64,000 nucleotides of DNA from Fluviicola taffensis DSM 16823 (GTDB lineage Bacteria; Bacteroidota; Bacteroidia; Flavobacteriales_D; Crocinitomicaceae), in assembly GCF_000194605.1 (NCBI RefSeq), contig NC_015321.1:1550001-1614000 (forward strand), given 5' to 3'. Made by a program: the position numbers and the translations under genes. The notes beneath the pieces were generated by a model. The model ran no database searches, was not told where the DNA came from, and was given only the letters and a program-made list of their open reading frames with translations. Below, in pieces: positions 51,352 to 59,784 of this stretch. The first letter of the stretch is position 1, and every line of letters starts with the position of its first letter.

Positions 51352-52827
51352 CTATTTCACCGTCCACGTCACACCATCCTTGCCGTCTTTGACAACAATT
51401 CCAGCTTCTGCCAAACGATCTCTAATTTTATCTGAAGTGCTCCAATCTTTGTTTTCACGTGCTGATTTTCGCATATCCAATACCAAATCCATCGTTGCTG
51501 TCAAAGCTTCATTTGCACCAGCTGTTGATTTTTCAATACTCAAACCAAGTACATCGAATACAAATCCTGTAAATTCTTTGGTCAATATCTCCAAATCGTC
51601 TGCTGAAATCGTTGCTTTTCCTTCTGAAACGGTATTGATAAACTTCACTGCTTCAAACAAACTTGCGACGAGCATTGGTGCGTTGAAATCGTCATTCATT
51701 GCTTTGTAAAACGAATCTACTAAAGCGGGAACATCTTGAGAAGAAGTCTCTTTTACTTCCAAAGAACCCAATTTCTCATACGCTTCAGACAAGCGTGTAA
51801 ATCCTTTTTCAGCCGCGTTCAGGGAATCAGGAGTGAAATCCAAGGTGCTGCGGTAATGCGCCTGCATCATGCAAAAACGAATCACTTGCGGAGAATATGG
51901 CTTATCGAAAACATCCGTTGTTCCATCCACTATTTCTTTTGGCAAGAAATAATTCCCCAACGATTTGGACATTTTTTGTCCGTTCACGTTCAACATGTTT
52001 GCATGCATCCAGTAATTCGCCGGACTAACACCAGCAGAACCACAACTTTGTGCAATTTCATCTTCGTGATGTGGAAATTTCAAATCCAATCCACCTCCGT
52101 GAATATCGAACTGATCTCCCAAATATTTCGTGCTCATTGCAGTACATTCGATGTGCCAACCTGGGTTTCCATCTCCCCAAGGTGAACGCCAAATTTGCAT
52201 ATCGTCCGGATTTGACTTTTTCCACAAGGCGAAATCTGCGAAGAAGCGTTTTTCTTCCTGCGCATTCAATTCGCGGGTTTCTTCTGCTAATTCATCTACT
52301 TTTCGTCCACTCAAAATCCCGTATTCGAATTTCTCTCCATAAGCGCGTACATCAAAATACACCGATCCATTTACCACGTAAGCAAATCCGTTCTCGATGA
52401 TTTTCTCAATCACTTCAATTTGCTCTTGAATATGTCCAGTTGCTGTAGGTTCAATAGAAGGAGGCAACAAGTTGTAAATGCGCTGCAAATCCTGAAATTT
52501 GACATTGTATTTGTAGACAATCTCTAGGGATTGCACTTGCTCCACGCGTGCTGCTTTTCCAATCGAATCCACCGCTTCACCAGCCGAGTTGGTAATGTGT
52601 CCTGCATCAGTAATGTTGCGCACATACTTCACTTGCAAACCCAAATGCAGCAAATAACGATAAATCAAATCGAAATTGATGAAGGTACGCATGTTCCCCA
52701 TGTGTGGCTCGCTATAGAGCGTAGGTCCACAAACATACATTCCCACCTTACCAGCGATAATGGGTTTAAACACTTCTTTTTCACCTGAAAGGCTGTTGTA
52801 AATCAACAAGGGATGTTTGGGATTCAT
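51352..52827 (-). CDS. cysS: Cysteinyl-tRNA synthetase
   Basis: 491 residues from the ATG at 52827 (MNPKHPLLIYNSLSGEKEVF); the longer frame to 52905 is an unlikely extension through A/T-rich leader. Zn ligand Cys33 in YVCGPTLYSEPHMGNMRTF with the HIGH-box HMGN (42-45), then GWHIECTAMSTKYLG and IHGGGLDLKFPHHEDEIAQ, and KMSKSLGN at about residue 290. Class I enzyme charging tRNA-Cys, with a C-terminal anticodon-binding part (ARENKDWSTSDKIRDRL). A TATCTTCG variant promoter lies at 52856-52863. Confidence 0.96.
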   Translation of the reverse strand: MNPKHPLLIYNSLSGEKEVFKPIIAGKVGMYVCGPTLYSEPHMGNMRTFINFDLIYRYLLHLGLQVKYVRNITDAGHITNSAGEAVDSIGKAARVEQVQSLEIVYKYNVKFQDLQRIYNLLPPSIEPTATGHIQEQIEVIEKIIENGFAYVVNGSVYFDVRAYGEKFEYGILSGRKVDELAEETRELNAQEEKRFFADFALWKKSNPDDMQIWRSPWGDGNPGWHIECTAMSTKYLGDQFDIHGGGLDLKFPHHEDEIAQSCGSAGVSPANYWMHANMLNVNGQKMSKSLGNYFLPKEIVDGTTDVFDKPYSPQVIRFCMMQAHYRSTLDFTPDSLNAAEKGFTRLSEAYEKLGSLEVKETSSQDVPALVDSFYKAMNDDFNAPMLVASLFEAVKFINTVSEGKATISADDLEILTKEFTGFVFDVLGLSIEKSTAGANEALTATMDLVLDMRKSARENKDWSTSDKIRDRLAEAGIVVKDGKDGVTWTVK

Positions 52828-52907
52828 TGTGTAAAATTCAAAAGATTTGGAAGTACGAAGATAGGGAGAATTTGGGAGAGGGGAAGACAAACAAAGTCTC
52901 AACAAAT

Positions 52908-53531
52908 TTAAATTATTAAAGTTTTTAGCTTTTCTTCTGTAACAATCTGTGTACTTTCAATAACCTTCACAGTTGGCGGCTCTTCAAATTTGAACTTTTT
53001 TAATTCTTTTATCAAATCATCAAATTCTTCATGAGTAGCTACTACAACTTCATCTAAACCAATTACATGTCCTGATTTAATTTTAGCTTTTACACTTTTT
53101 GCTTCTCTTTCTTCTAAAGTTACAAGAAAACTTAACGCTTTTCTATGAACATATTTGAGGGCTATTGATTCTAAATCTGCTTGCTTGTAACGTTCTCTTA
53201 AACTGGTCTTTGCTGAGATGCATATAGGACCACGTTCAGAAGAATAAAACATTAGGTCATAAATAACATTTGGCACGAATGCGACCTTAGCACTAATATA
53301 AACTGGTAATATCCCTTCTCTTACAAATAAAGTTGCCAATAAGTACTCAAATATTTTTCCATTAAGGTTGCTATTCGTTTCTGGAAAATTTAAATATTTC
53401 TGCCAACATGAACTTATATATTCAGAGGGGCTTGAATATTCAATAGTGAGAAAATTATCAAATAACGCTTCAAAAATTTTATCTGCTTTACCATTACTTA
53501 AAGTGATGCCTAATTTATTTAATTGACTCAT
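52908..53531 (-). CDS. Putative type II restriction endonuclease
   Basis: 207 residues. A PD-(D/E)xK-like core can be placed: helix GKIFEYLLATLF with Glu62, then YDLMFYSSERGPICISAKTS with Asp92 and Lys108 (the usual Glu before Lys replaced by Ser106). The conserved-looking SLRERYKQADLE that follows resembles type II enzymes that pair with m5C methylases. Its start overlaps the stop of the cytosine methyltransferase gene by 4 bases, as in a restriction-modification operon. The recognition sequence cannot be read. The catalytic assignment is inference and the enzyme might be inactive. Confidence 0.65.
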   Translation of the reverse strand: MSQLNKLGITLSNGKADKIFEALFDNFLTIEYSSPSEYISSCWQKYLNFPETNSNLNGKIFEYLLATLFVREGILPVYISAKVAFVPNVIYDLMFYSSERGPICISAKTSLRERYKQADLESIALKYVHRKALSFLVTLEEREAKSVKAKIKSGHVIGLDEVVVATHEEFDDLIKELKKFKFEEPPTVKVIESTQIVTEEKLKTLII

Positions 53532-54796
53532 TTTCTTGCTTGAATTATTTGAATGATTTTTTCTGCCGTTGCCTGAATAGCTGGAACAGCCACAGAATTT
53601 CCAAATTGCTTGTAAGCTGATGCATCAGCAACTGGAATCACAAAATTGTCAGGAAAACCTTGCAAACGGGCCCATTCTCGTGGTGTCATCTTACGGATTC
53701 CTTCTCTATTTACATTTCCCTTAATATGAGTTACAGGAATGAAATTGGTCAATCGATCATCCACAACTAAATTTCGTTCTCTTCCCATTCCTCCACAAAC
53801 CACTGCATTTGCAATTCCATCATCTGGAATGATTTCAAATCCAAAACCATTTCCTTTACTTGCATGCCTTTCTTTGTGTTTTACCAATGTATTCAAATAA
53901 GTTTCAGACAAATAATATTTAACCGAAACTTCTTTCTCTTCTCGGACATCTTGGAAAGTAACAGATTTAGAAACAGGAAGCGGGTATTCAAAGGAATCAA
54001 TATTCAAATCCTTTCTAAACCCAACGATAAAAATGCGTTCTCTATTTTGAGGAACTCCAAAATTTTTGGCATTCATCACTTTTGGATCAGGAACATAATA
54101 TCCTAAATCTTCTCGAAGAACATTTAAAATCGTTTTTAATGTCTTTCCTTTATCATGATTAAATAATCCTTTAACGTTTTCTAAAAAAAATGCTTTGGGT
54201 TGCTTTTGCTTAATAATTTCTGCAACGTCAAAGAAAAGCGTTCCTCTTGTATCCTCAAAACCACCACGCTTTCCAGCTATTGAAAATGCTTGACAAGGAA
54301 AACCACCACAAAGAACATCAAATCCATCTGGAATAAAAGCTTTCGTAGAATCCTTCGTAATATCACCAAATGGAATTTCTCCAAAATTGGCTTGGTACGT
54401 TTTTTTTGCTTGTTCATCCCACTCACTGGTAAAAACACATTTTCCACCTAGGTTTTGTAACGCCAATCTAAATCCGCCAATTCCTGCAAAAAGATCGATA
54501 AATTTAAATTTGGGTGCAATGGGTTCAGGAAAAGGAACATCTTTCTTAAAATCAAAAAGAAAATATTGAAGAGCCTCTTCAGCTACCTGATTTGTTGTTT
54601 CATTATCTGGATAATTATACTCAAGCATTCTCTTAACTTGATTTGTAGCTTCATCTTTATAAAAGTGAGAGACTCCATTTTTATTATGAAGATAATGAGT
54701 AAGAGCAGCATTTCCATGCTCTGAACCAACTTTTACGTTGATAGAACAAGGCTCTATAACAAATTTTGGTTTAACAACTTTGGACTTTGAACTCAT
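53528..54796 (-). CDS. DNA (cytosine-5) methyltransferase, type II restriction-modification
   Basis: 422 residues. A ~95-residue N-terminal extension of unknown role precedes motif I FIDLFAGIGGFR (about 99-110). Motif IV GGFPCQAFSIAGKRGG has catalytic Cys168, motif VI is FFLENVKGL (about 203) and motif VIII is FGVPQNRERIFIVG. The target-recognition region contains IANAVVCGGMGRERNL. Motif IX/X ends with WARLQGFPDNFV and KQFGNSVAVP. All catalytic motifs are intact. TAACTTTG at 54828-54835 should drive both genes. Methylase first and nuclease second would help to protect the host during establishment. Confidence 0.95.
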   Translation of the reverse strand: MSSKSKVVKPKFVIEPCSINVKVGSEHGNAALTHYLHNKNGVSHFYKDEATNQVKRMLEYNYPDNETTNQVAEEALQYFLFDFKKDVPFPEPIAPKFKFIDLFAGIGGFRLALQNLGGKCVFTSEWDEQAKKTYQANFGEIPFGDITKDSTKAFIPDGFDVLCGGFPCQAFSIAGKRGGFEDTRGTLFFDVAEIIKQKQPKAFFLENVKGLFNHDKGKTLKTILNVLREDLGYYVPDPKVMNAKNFGVPQNRERIFIVGFRKDLNIDSFEYPLPVSKSVTFQDVREEKEVSVKYYLSETYLNTLVKHKERHASKGNGFGFEIIPDDGIANAVVCGGMGRERNLVVDDRLTNFIPVTHIKGNVNREGIRKMTPREWARLQGFPDNFVIPVADASAYKQFGNSVAVPAIQATAEKIIQIIQARK

Positions 54797-54827
54797 AAAA
54801 TAAATGTACTCAATTACACTACAAATA

Positions 54828-54835
54828 CAAAGTTA
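54828..54835 (-). promoter_or_regulatory. -7 promoter element TAACTTTG of the restriction-modification operon
   Basis: Exact TAnnTTTG on the minus strand, 31 bases before the methyltransferase ATG. Confidence 0.6.
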
Positions 54836-54939
54836 TCATTAATGAGCGTAGATTTTTTACGTTCATTGAATATAAATCCTTTATCTCTCATTCCGAAGAC
54901 TGAATCCCCCAAACCATTTTATTCCTACTTTAGCGTCGC

Positions 54940-56136
54940 ATGAATACCGAATCACAAAAAAGCAAACTAAATTTCCTAGATGGCGTGCGTGGCGTGGCTA
55001 TGCTGATTGTTGTTCTTCACCATTTTGGAATAGGGTTTTTCCCTGCCATCAACTACTTGAACCCAGAAAAAATACATCTAGGGGACGGCAGTATTGAACT
55101 GATGATTGCAAAAAGTCCACTCAGCATTTTTTTTAACGGAGGATTTGCAGTTTCTATCTTCTTTGTTTTAAGTGGTTTTGTACTCAGCTATAAATTTCAC
55201 CTCACAGGAAATCGCAAGCTTTTGACGGATTATGCCGCCAAACGGTATTTCAGATTGTTTATTCCCGTTGCTGGATCAATTATCATCTGCTATGTTTTAC
55301 ACCTATGTGGTCTTTTCACAAATCATCACCCAGAAACCATTGAGATTACTAAATCACAAGATTGGCTTGGCGGTTTATTCAGCAACATGAAGGGGCCAGG
55401 CGATGTGTTAAAAAACATGTTTGTAGACGTATTCTTAAATAATGACAACCGCTACAATCCAGTATTGTGGACTATGACCATTGAATTTCTAGGTTCTTTA
55501 TTGGTATTTTCCTTTTTGGCATTGACTGCTAACACTAAAAAAACCATTCTACTCCATATTATTGTTGCCGTTTTAATCCTCCTTACAGACAGAAAATTCT
55601 ACGCGGCGTTTATTCTCGGATCTTTGATAAGCAAGCTTTTTATAGACGGATTTTCTTTTCCAAAAGGCTTAAAAGGTGCTTCTATAAAATGGATTCTTTT
55701 GGCTGCAGGAATCTATTTCAGCTCTTTTCCGCAAAGTTTGTTTACGGATCAAAGTATTTGGAAACCATTAAACTGGAGTTGGACAAACGGATACGATCTT
55801 TTCCATGTTGTAGGAGCATTTTGTATACTTTTCGTAATCTGTTTTGATAAAACCCTAACGCGGATATTTTCTATCAAACCATTTTTATACCTCGGAAAAA
55901 TCTCGTTCTCGTTCTATTTGCTTCATTTAGCAGTCATGTGCACATTGGGCTGTTTCATTTTTCAGCAACTCTGGAAACCTGGAACTTATTTCATTCCTTT
56001 CTTGGTTTCCTTTCTAATCTGTATGGTGGTTTCCTTTATCTGCGCTCATTTCTACTACAAATGGGTAGACAAAAGCAGTATTCGTTTCTCTGAAAAAATG
56101 GGAAAATGGATTGCAAAAGGCAATGACTCAAAATAA
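54940..56136 (+). CDS. Acyltransferase family 3 (OafA/YrhL-like) membrane protein
   Basis: 398 residues with about ten hydrophobic helices. N-terminal KLNFLDGVRGVAMLIVVLHHFG with the conserved His, GFAVSIFFVLSGFVLSYKF, AAKRYFRLFIPV, LWTMTIEFLGSLLVF and LGKISFSFYLLHLAVM are the defining AT3 motifs. Such proteins O-acylate surface polysaccharides or other membrane glycans. No signature identifies the acceptor. The gene is monocistronic, behind a TACTTTAG promoter variant and followed by a hairpin. Confidence 0.92.
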   Translation: MNTESQKSKLNFLDGVRGVAMLIVVLHHFGIGFFPAINYLNPEKIHLGDGSIELMIAKSPLSIFFNGGFAVSIFFVLSGFVLSYKFHLTGNRKLLTDYAAKRYFRLFIPVAGSIIICYVLHLCGLFTNHHPETIEITKSQDWLGGLFSNMKGPGDVLKNMFVDVFLNNDNRYNPVLWTMTIEFLGSLLVFSFLALTANTKKTILLHIIVAVLILLTDRKFYAAFILGSLISKLFIDGFSFPKGLKGASIKWILLAAGIYFSSFPQSLFTDQSIWKPLNWSWTNGYDLFHVVGAFCILFVICFDKTLTRIFSIKPFLYLGKISFSFYLLHLAVMCTLGCFIFQQLWKPGTYFIPFLVSFLICMVVSFICAHFYYKWVDKSSIRFSEKMGKWIAKGNDSK

Positions 56137-56138
56137 AA

Positions 56139-56168
56139 AATCCCGATTGAGTTTCGTCAACCGGGATT
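56139..56168. terminator. Hairpin after the acyltransferase gene
   Basis: AATCCCG / CGGGATT with an inner TTGA / TCAA stem and GTTTCG loop. No T run follows on the plus strand; an A run precedes it on the plus strand. Probably the end of the acyltransferase transcript. Confidence 0.6.
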
Positions 56169-56573
56169 GTGCAGTAGTAATTTAGACTGTGTGTGTCTTG
56201 GAGTATCTTGTTTTGTACTAAATCAATTGTCCCCCACTTTCTCTATCTATGACGGAGAAATATCTTAAAACGTTGTTTGATGACTTGTGAAATAAATCCG
56301 TGTAAAACATCATCTTGCTCACTATCAATCATCCAACCAATTAAAACCGAATTTTTTTAACAGTTTTGCGTATTGTTCTTTTACTCTAAATCCAAATGAA
56401 TTACCTCTCATTCAGATTTTTATACGCTTATTTGCCCACTAAGTAAAAGTAAATTTTGTCACAACCATCAATAGAAGAATATTATTCCATATATTCATAA
56501 AACACAATTACTACATTCTGTTTTTTAACACAACAGCAGCTTAAACCAGAATATTTTTCTAAAAACAAAAGCT
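56169..56573. other. 405-base non-coding gap before the Lrp-type regulator
   Basis: A/T-rich with no supported gene. It contains TTTTTCTAAAAA-like hairpin sequence near 56553 and a TATTTTTC promoter-like string close to the Lrp start. Nothing else was seen. Confidence 0.5.
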
Positions 56574-57014
56574 ATGAATGCATTGGATTCCATTGATAAA
56601 CAAATTATTGCGCTTCTACAATCGAACGGAAAGATGAATAACAAGGAGATTGCTGGTAAAATTGGTTTATCGGTTACTCCTACTTTTGAACGCATCAAAC
56701 GTTTGGAGCGTATTGGAGTCATTCAAGGGTATACGGCGCTGATAAACAGAAAGGCAATTGGTAAGGAACTAAAAGTCGTTTGTCAAGTGAGTTTAAAAAG
56801 TCATGAGAAAGAAGGAATTGATGTGTTTGAAAGCGCCATTAAAGAATTGTCGGAAGTGAGCCATGCGTATCATGTGGCGGGCGCTACAGATTATATGCTT
56901 ATTATCGAAGTTGGGAATATGGAAATGTATCAGGATTTTTTGAAGAATCAATTGGCAGGCATTCCGCATATTGGACAAGTGAATAGTAGCTTCGTGATGT
57001 CAGAGTTGAAGTAA
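56574..57014 (+). CDS. Lrp/AsnC-family transcription regulator
   Basis: 146 residues. N-terminal HTH of the family: LDSIDKQIIALLQSNGKMNN, KEIAGKIGLSVTPTFERIKR. The RAM/ligand-binding domain follows with CQVSLKSHEKEGIDVFESAI, SHAYHVAGATDYMLIIEV and HIGQVNSSFVMSELK. Lrp/AsnC proteins form dimers or octamers and sense amino acids. It is isolated, with the target unknown; the D-2-hydroxyacid dehydrogenase and amino-acid genes are several kilobases away. Confidence 0.94.
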   Translation: MNALDSIDKQIIALLQSNGKMNNKEIAGKIGLSVTPTFERIKRLERIGVIQGYTALINRKAIGKELKVVCQVSLKSHEKEGIDVFESAIKELSEVSHAYHVAGATDYMLIIEVGNMEMYQDFLKNQLAGIPHIGQVNSSFVMSELK

Positions 57015-57015
57015 A

Positions 57016-57645
57016 GAGGTGGAGGCCACGAATGCACGATTTTTTTACTCGGCTAACGCGCTCGCACTTCTTTTAAAACCCATCCTTTTATTTTGTTATT
57101 CAACTTTCGGGATGCTTGAATAACGTATCCGCATTTATTTTAATTTAAGGTTGTTTCAAATGAACTTTTTATCTATCTTAAAGTAAATGAAGCAATTAGT
57201 ATTAGAACGTGAAGCCTATGAAATAATAGGTTTATGTATGGAAGTTCACCGAAATTTAGGACATGGTTTTTCCGAAATCGTTTATAAAGACGCTTTAGAA
57301 TATGAATTAAAGAACGAGAAAATTCAATTCACGCGAGAACAGGAATTCAAGGTTCATTACAAGGACATCATTCTGCCACATCATTTCTATGCAGATTTCG
57401 TGGTTTTTGATTCTATCATCTTAGAAGTAAAGTCTACCAGTCAACTTACAAAATCCCATTATGCTCAAGTCATTAATTATTTAGCTGTTTCAGACTTACC
57501 ACTGGGGCTCTTGATAAACTTCAATGAAGATAGCCTGAAATACAAACGATTTGTACTATAACCTTCAAATCTTCCTAATAAAACAAGAAAATTAGCGAGC
57601 GCGTTAGCCGAGCTGGAATTCGTGAATTCGTGGCTATATCCTCTC
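57016..57645. mobile_element. Inverted-repeat-bounded unit containing a GxxExxY nuclease gene
   Basis: Left arm: GCCACGAATGCACGA, an 8-base spacer, then CTCGGCTAACGCGCTCGC (57049-57066). Right arm, reversed: GCCACGAATTCACGA, then CTCGGCTAACGCGCTCGC (57595-57612). The inner 18-mers are perfect inverted copies, and outer AGAGG pentamers also match. The whole unit is about 630 bases and encloses a single gene. No target duplication was identified. The mobility is an inference from this layout. Confidence 0.6.
57187..57561 (+). CDS. GxxExxY family protein (PD-(D/E)xK nuclease-like)
   Basis: 124 residues, full length for TIGR04256/PF13366. It has the defining GxxExxY in GHGFSEIVYKDAL (about 27-33), the putative catalytic Asp and Glu-x-Lys in ADFVVFDSIILEVKS, and the closing YLAVSDLPLGLLINF. 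The fold resembles Vsr/Holliday-junction-type nucleases. The biochemical role of the family is not established. The gene is enclosed by inverted repeats, so it may be the mobile or maintaining component of that element rather than a resident gene. Confidence 0.9.
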   Translation: MKQLVLEREAYEIIGLCMEVHRNLGHGFSEIVYKDALEYELKNEKIQFTREQEFKVHYKDIILPHHFYADFVVFDSIILEVKSTSQLTKSHYAQVINYLAVSDLPLGLLINFNEDSLKYKRFVL

Positions 57646-57741
57646 TACAAAACTCAAAATTAACGTTAAAAGATTCGAACAACTTTTTGAAAGCTCGATT
57701 TTTTAGCTACATTTATTAGGAACACATAAAAACAAATTATC

Positions 57742-58080
57742 ATGTCTAGTAACACAGGAAATATGATTATCGCACTTCTAGCAGGTGCCGTAGTCGGAGC
57801 AGGAATCGGAATTTTATTGGCTCCCGATAAAGGATCAGTAACTCGTCAGAAATTGAAAGATGGCGTGGATAAATCAAAAGGTGATTTGATGGATAAATAC
57901 CACGAATTGGCACAATTGCTTCATCGCAAGGCTGAAAATGCTGGTGAAAACATCAGTGAATTTTTGGACAATGCGATTTCTAGCGGAATTCATGAAAAAG
58001 ATGAGTTGATTTCACTTTTAGAAGAAAAATTAGAACTTTTGAAAAAAGGAGCTAAAAAAGCGGCAGCAACAGCAAAGTAA
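57742..58080 (+). CDS. YtxH domain-containing protein
   Basis: 112 residues. N-terminal hydrophobic helix (MIIALLAGAVVGAGIGILLAP, about 9-29) with the DKGSVTRQKLKDG turn typical of YtxH proteins, then a long amphipathic helical region (DKSKGDLMDKYHELAQLLH, EKDELISLLEEKLELLKKGAKK). It is probably a membrane-anchored helix-bundle protein, linked in other bacteria to general stress. First gene of a three-gene operon; the next start is one base after its stop. Confidence 0.85.
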   Translation: MSSNTGNMIIALLAGAVVGAGIGILLAPDKGSVTRQKLKDGVDKSKGDLMDKYHELAQLLHRKAENAGENISEFLDNAISSGIHEKDELISLLEEKLELLKKGAKKAAATAK

Positions 58081-58081
58081 G

Positions 58082-58435
58082 ATGGCATTTGAAGAATTAA
58101 AAGAGAATACGCAACAGGTTCAGGAAGAAACCAAAGCTTACATAGAAAGTAGTATTGAGTATTATAAATTGTGGGGATTTCAGTTCGCTATGAAATCTAC
58201 ACTCATAATAGCTCGCTTTCTACTGCTTGGTTTCTTTCTGATGCTTGCGCTTCTTTTTGGATCACTTGCCGCAGCGTTTGCCATTGGTGGTGCTATTGGA
58301 AGCACTTCATTGGGATTTCTAATCGTCGCTGGATTTTATTTTGTATTAATCGTTTTACTTTATTTCCTACGACTTCGTTTTGTGGAAAAACAAGTATTAG
58401 AGAAATTTTCTGACCTATTTTTCAATAACAAGTGA
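58082..58435 (+). CDS. Phage holin/Actinobacteriophage-holin-III-like small membrane protein
   Basis: 117 residues. N-terminal amphipathic helix (ELKENTQQVQEETKAYIESS, about 4-23) followed by two hydrophobic segments (about 39-66 with LLGFFLMLALLFGSLAAAF, and 68-98 with GFLIVAGFYFVLIVLLYFL). This matches the 'phage holin family protein' annotation common in Bacteroidota, usually found next to YtxH proteins, where it is a housekeeping envelope protein and not a phage gene. It overlaps the next gene by 4 bases. Confidence 0.8.
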   Translation: MAFEELKENTQQVQEETKAYIESSIEYYKLWGFQFAMKSTLIIARFLLLGFFLMLALLFGSLAAAFAIGGAIGSTSLGFLIVAGFYFVLIVLLYFLRLRFVEKQVLEKFSDLFFNNK

Positions 58436-58686
58436 TGAATACAAAACCAAAAAATTATTCCTCTTTCGACCAAATTGAGTTGGATTTAGAAATCCTAAAA
58501 CTCGAAAGGGAAATTCATGTCCAGAAATTAAAAATGGGTGTAAAGAAAACAGGACAGAGTCTACGTCCAACGAATCTATTACAAGATTATATTGGAAAAG
58601 ACAACGAAGGAGCCGCTGGATTCATTGAGCCAATTATTCAAATTGTAATGCAGATTGTTGCTCGATCGTTCAAAGAAAAAGAATAA
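58432..58686 (+). CDS. Small hypothetical protein, third gene of the YtxH/holin operon
   Basis: 84 residues, charged helix at 13-34 (FDQIELDLEILKLEREIHVQ) and a C-terminal stretch with EPIIQIVMQIVARSFKEKE. No membrane segment and no known family. The start overlaps the stop of the preceding gene by 4 bases (ATGA), so it is translationally coupled and likely part of the same complex. Confidence 0.7.
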   Translation: MMNTKPKNYSSFDQIELDLEILKLEREIHVQKLKMGVKKTGQSLRPTNLLQDYIGKDNEGAAGFIEPIIQIVMQIVARSFKEKE

Positions 58687-58717
58687 AAACTAACTTCGGA
58701 GTACTCAAATTCATTCC

Positions 58718-59665
58718 ATGAAAAAAGTATTCTTTCTCGACACCGTTCATCCCATTCTTGCCGAAAGGCTTACTCAAAGTGGCGAATACGATTGCATTGA
58801 AGCACATGATTGGACGAAAGAACAATGTGAAACGCAATTGATCGATGCAGATGGCATTGTGATTCGTTCTCGTTTTACAATGGATGAATCTTTTCTTCAA
58901 TTCACCCCCAATCTTCAATTTATAGCTCGATCTGGAGCTGGCATGGAAAATATCGACGAAGCGTATTGCCAGAAACGCGGAATACAATTGTACAATGCTC
59001 CGGAAGGAAATCGGAATGCAGTTGGTGAGCATGCCCTGGGAATGTTGTTATCCATGATGAATAAGATCCACACAGCGAATAGAGATGTGAAAAAGGGAAT
59101 TTGGGACAGAGAAGGCAACCGAGGAGTTGAATTAGACGGAAAAACCGTTGGAATCATTGGTTTTGGAAACAACGGAAAAGCATTTGCAAAAAAATTACGT
59201 GGATTTGACATCACCTTACTTGCTTATGACAAATACAAAACGGGTTTTGGAGATGATTTCGTGATTGAAGCAACGCTAGAAGCTGTCCTTCGAAAATCGG
59301 ATGTGATTTCTTTTCACATTCCTCAAAACGAAGAAACCATTCATTTCGCCAATCAAGAGTTTTTTGACGCTTTAGGAAAGCCTATTTATTTATTAAATTT
59401 ATCGAGAGGTAGAATAGTTGAAACTAATTCTTTAATTAAATCTATTCAAAATGGATCAACCCTTTCAGCAGGATTAGATGTCAATGAATTTGAAAAAAAA
59501 TCTTTTGAAAATTTCTTTGAAGAGACATCAAATGAAGCATTAAACTTTTTACTTGAATCAGACAAAATATTACTTACTCCTCATGTTGGTGGTTGGACAA
59601 ATGAAAGTTACTATAAACTTAGTTCTGTTTTGGCTGAAAAAATACTTCATGTAGATAATCAATAA
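58718..59665 (+). CDS. D-isomer-specific 2-hydroxyacid dehydrogenase (phosphoglycerate dehydrogenase-like)
   Basis: 315 residues. The NAD-binding fold shows GIIGFGNNGKAFAKKLRGF (GxGxxG from about 151). Catalytic Arg is in LNLSRGRIVE, Glu in GLDVNEFEKK and His in LTPHVGGWTNES. The substrate loop GAGMENIDEAYCQKRGI and the early AREGNR-like NAPEGNRNAVGEHALG are typical of the SerA/PGDH branch. There is no C-terminal ACT domain. It likely oxidises 3-phosphoglycerate or a related 2-hydroxyacid. TAACTTCG lies 20 bases upstream. Confidence 0.88.
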   Translation: MKKVFFLDTVHPILAERLTQSGEYDCIEAHDWTKEQCETQLIDADGIVIRSRFTMDESFLQFTPNLQFIARSGAGMENIDEAYCQKRGIQLYNAPEGNRNAVGEHALGMLLSMMNKIHTANRDVKKGIWDREGNRGVELDGKTVGIIGFGNNGKAFAKKLRGFDITLLAYDKYKTGFGDDFVIEATLEAVLRKSDVISFHIPQNEETIHFANQEFFDALGKPIYLLNLSRGRIVETNSLIKSIQNGSTLSAGLDVNEFEKKSFENFFEETSNEALNFLLESDKILLTPHVGGWTNESYYKLSSVLAEKILHVDNQ

Positions 59666-59670
59666 ATTAT

Positions 59671-59777
59671 ATTCATTTATAAATGAATCATTTAATAAAC
59701 TTTATTTAAAGTAAAAATTAAATACATAATTGATGATAAAAAATATTTTAAACTTATTTTTTAGTTTTAAATAAAGT
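59671..59777. repeat. A/T-rich palindromes between convergent genes
   Basis: ATTCATTTATAAATGAAT (59671-59688) is a perfect 18-base palindrome. ACTTTATTTAAA (59699-59710) and TTTAAATAAAGT (59766-59777) are perfect 12-base inverted repeats. They sit between convergent genes and may act as weak bidirectional terminators, though there are few G/C pairs. Confidence 0.5.
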
Positions 59778-59784
59778 GAACTAA

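Noticed and set aside
58082-58435. Prophage remnant suggested by the 'holin-like' gene
   Set aside because: No other phage gene is nearby. In this phylum this protein is a resident envelope component found next to YtxH proteins.
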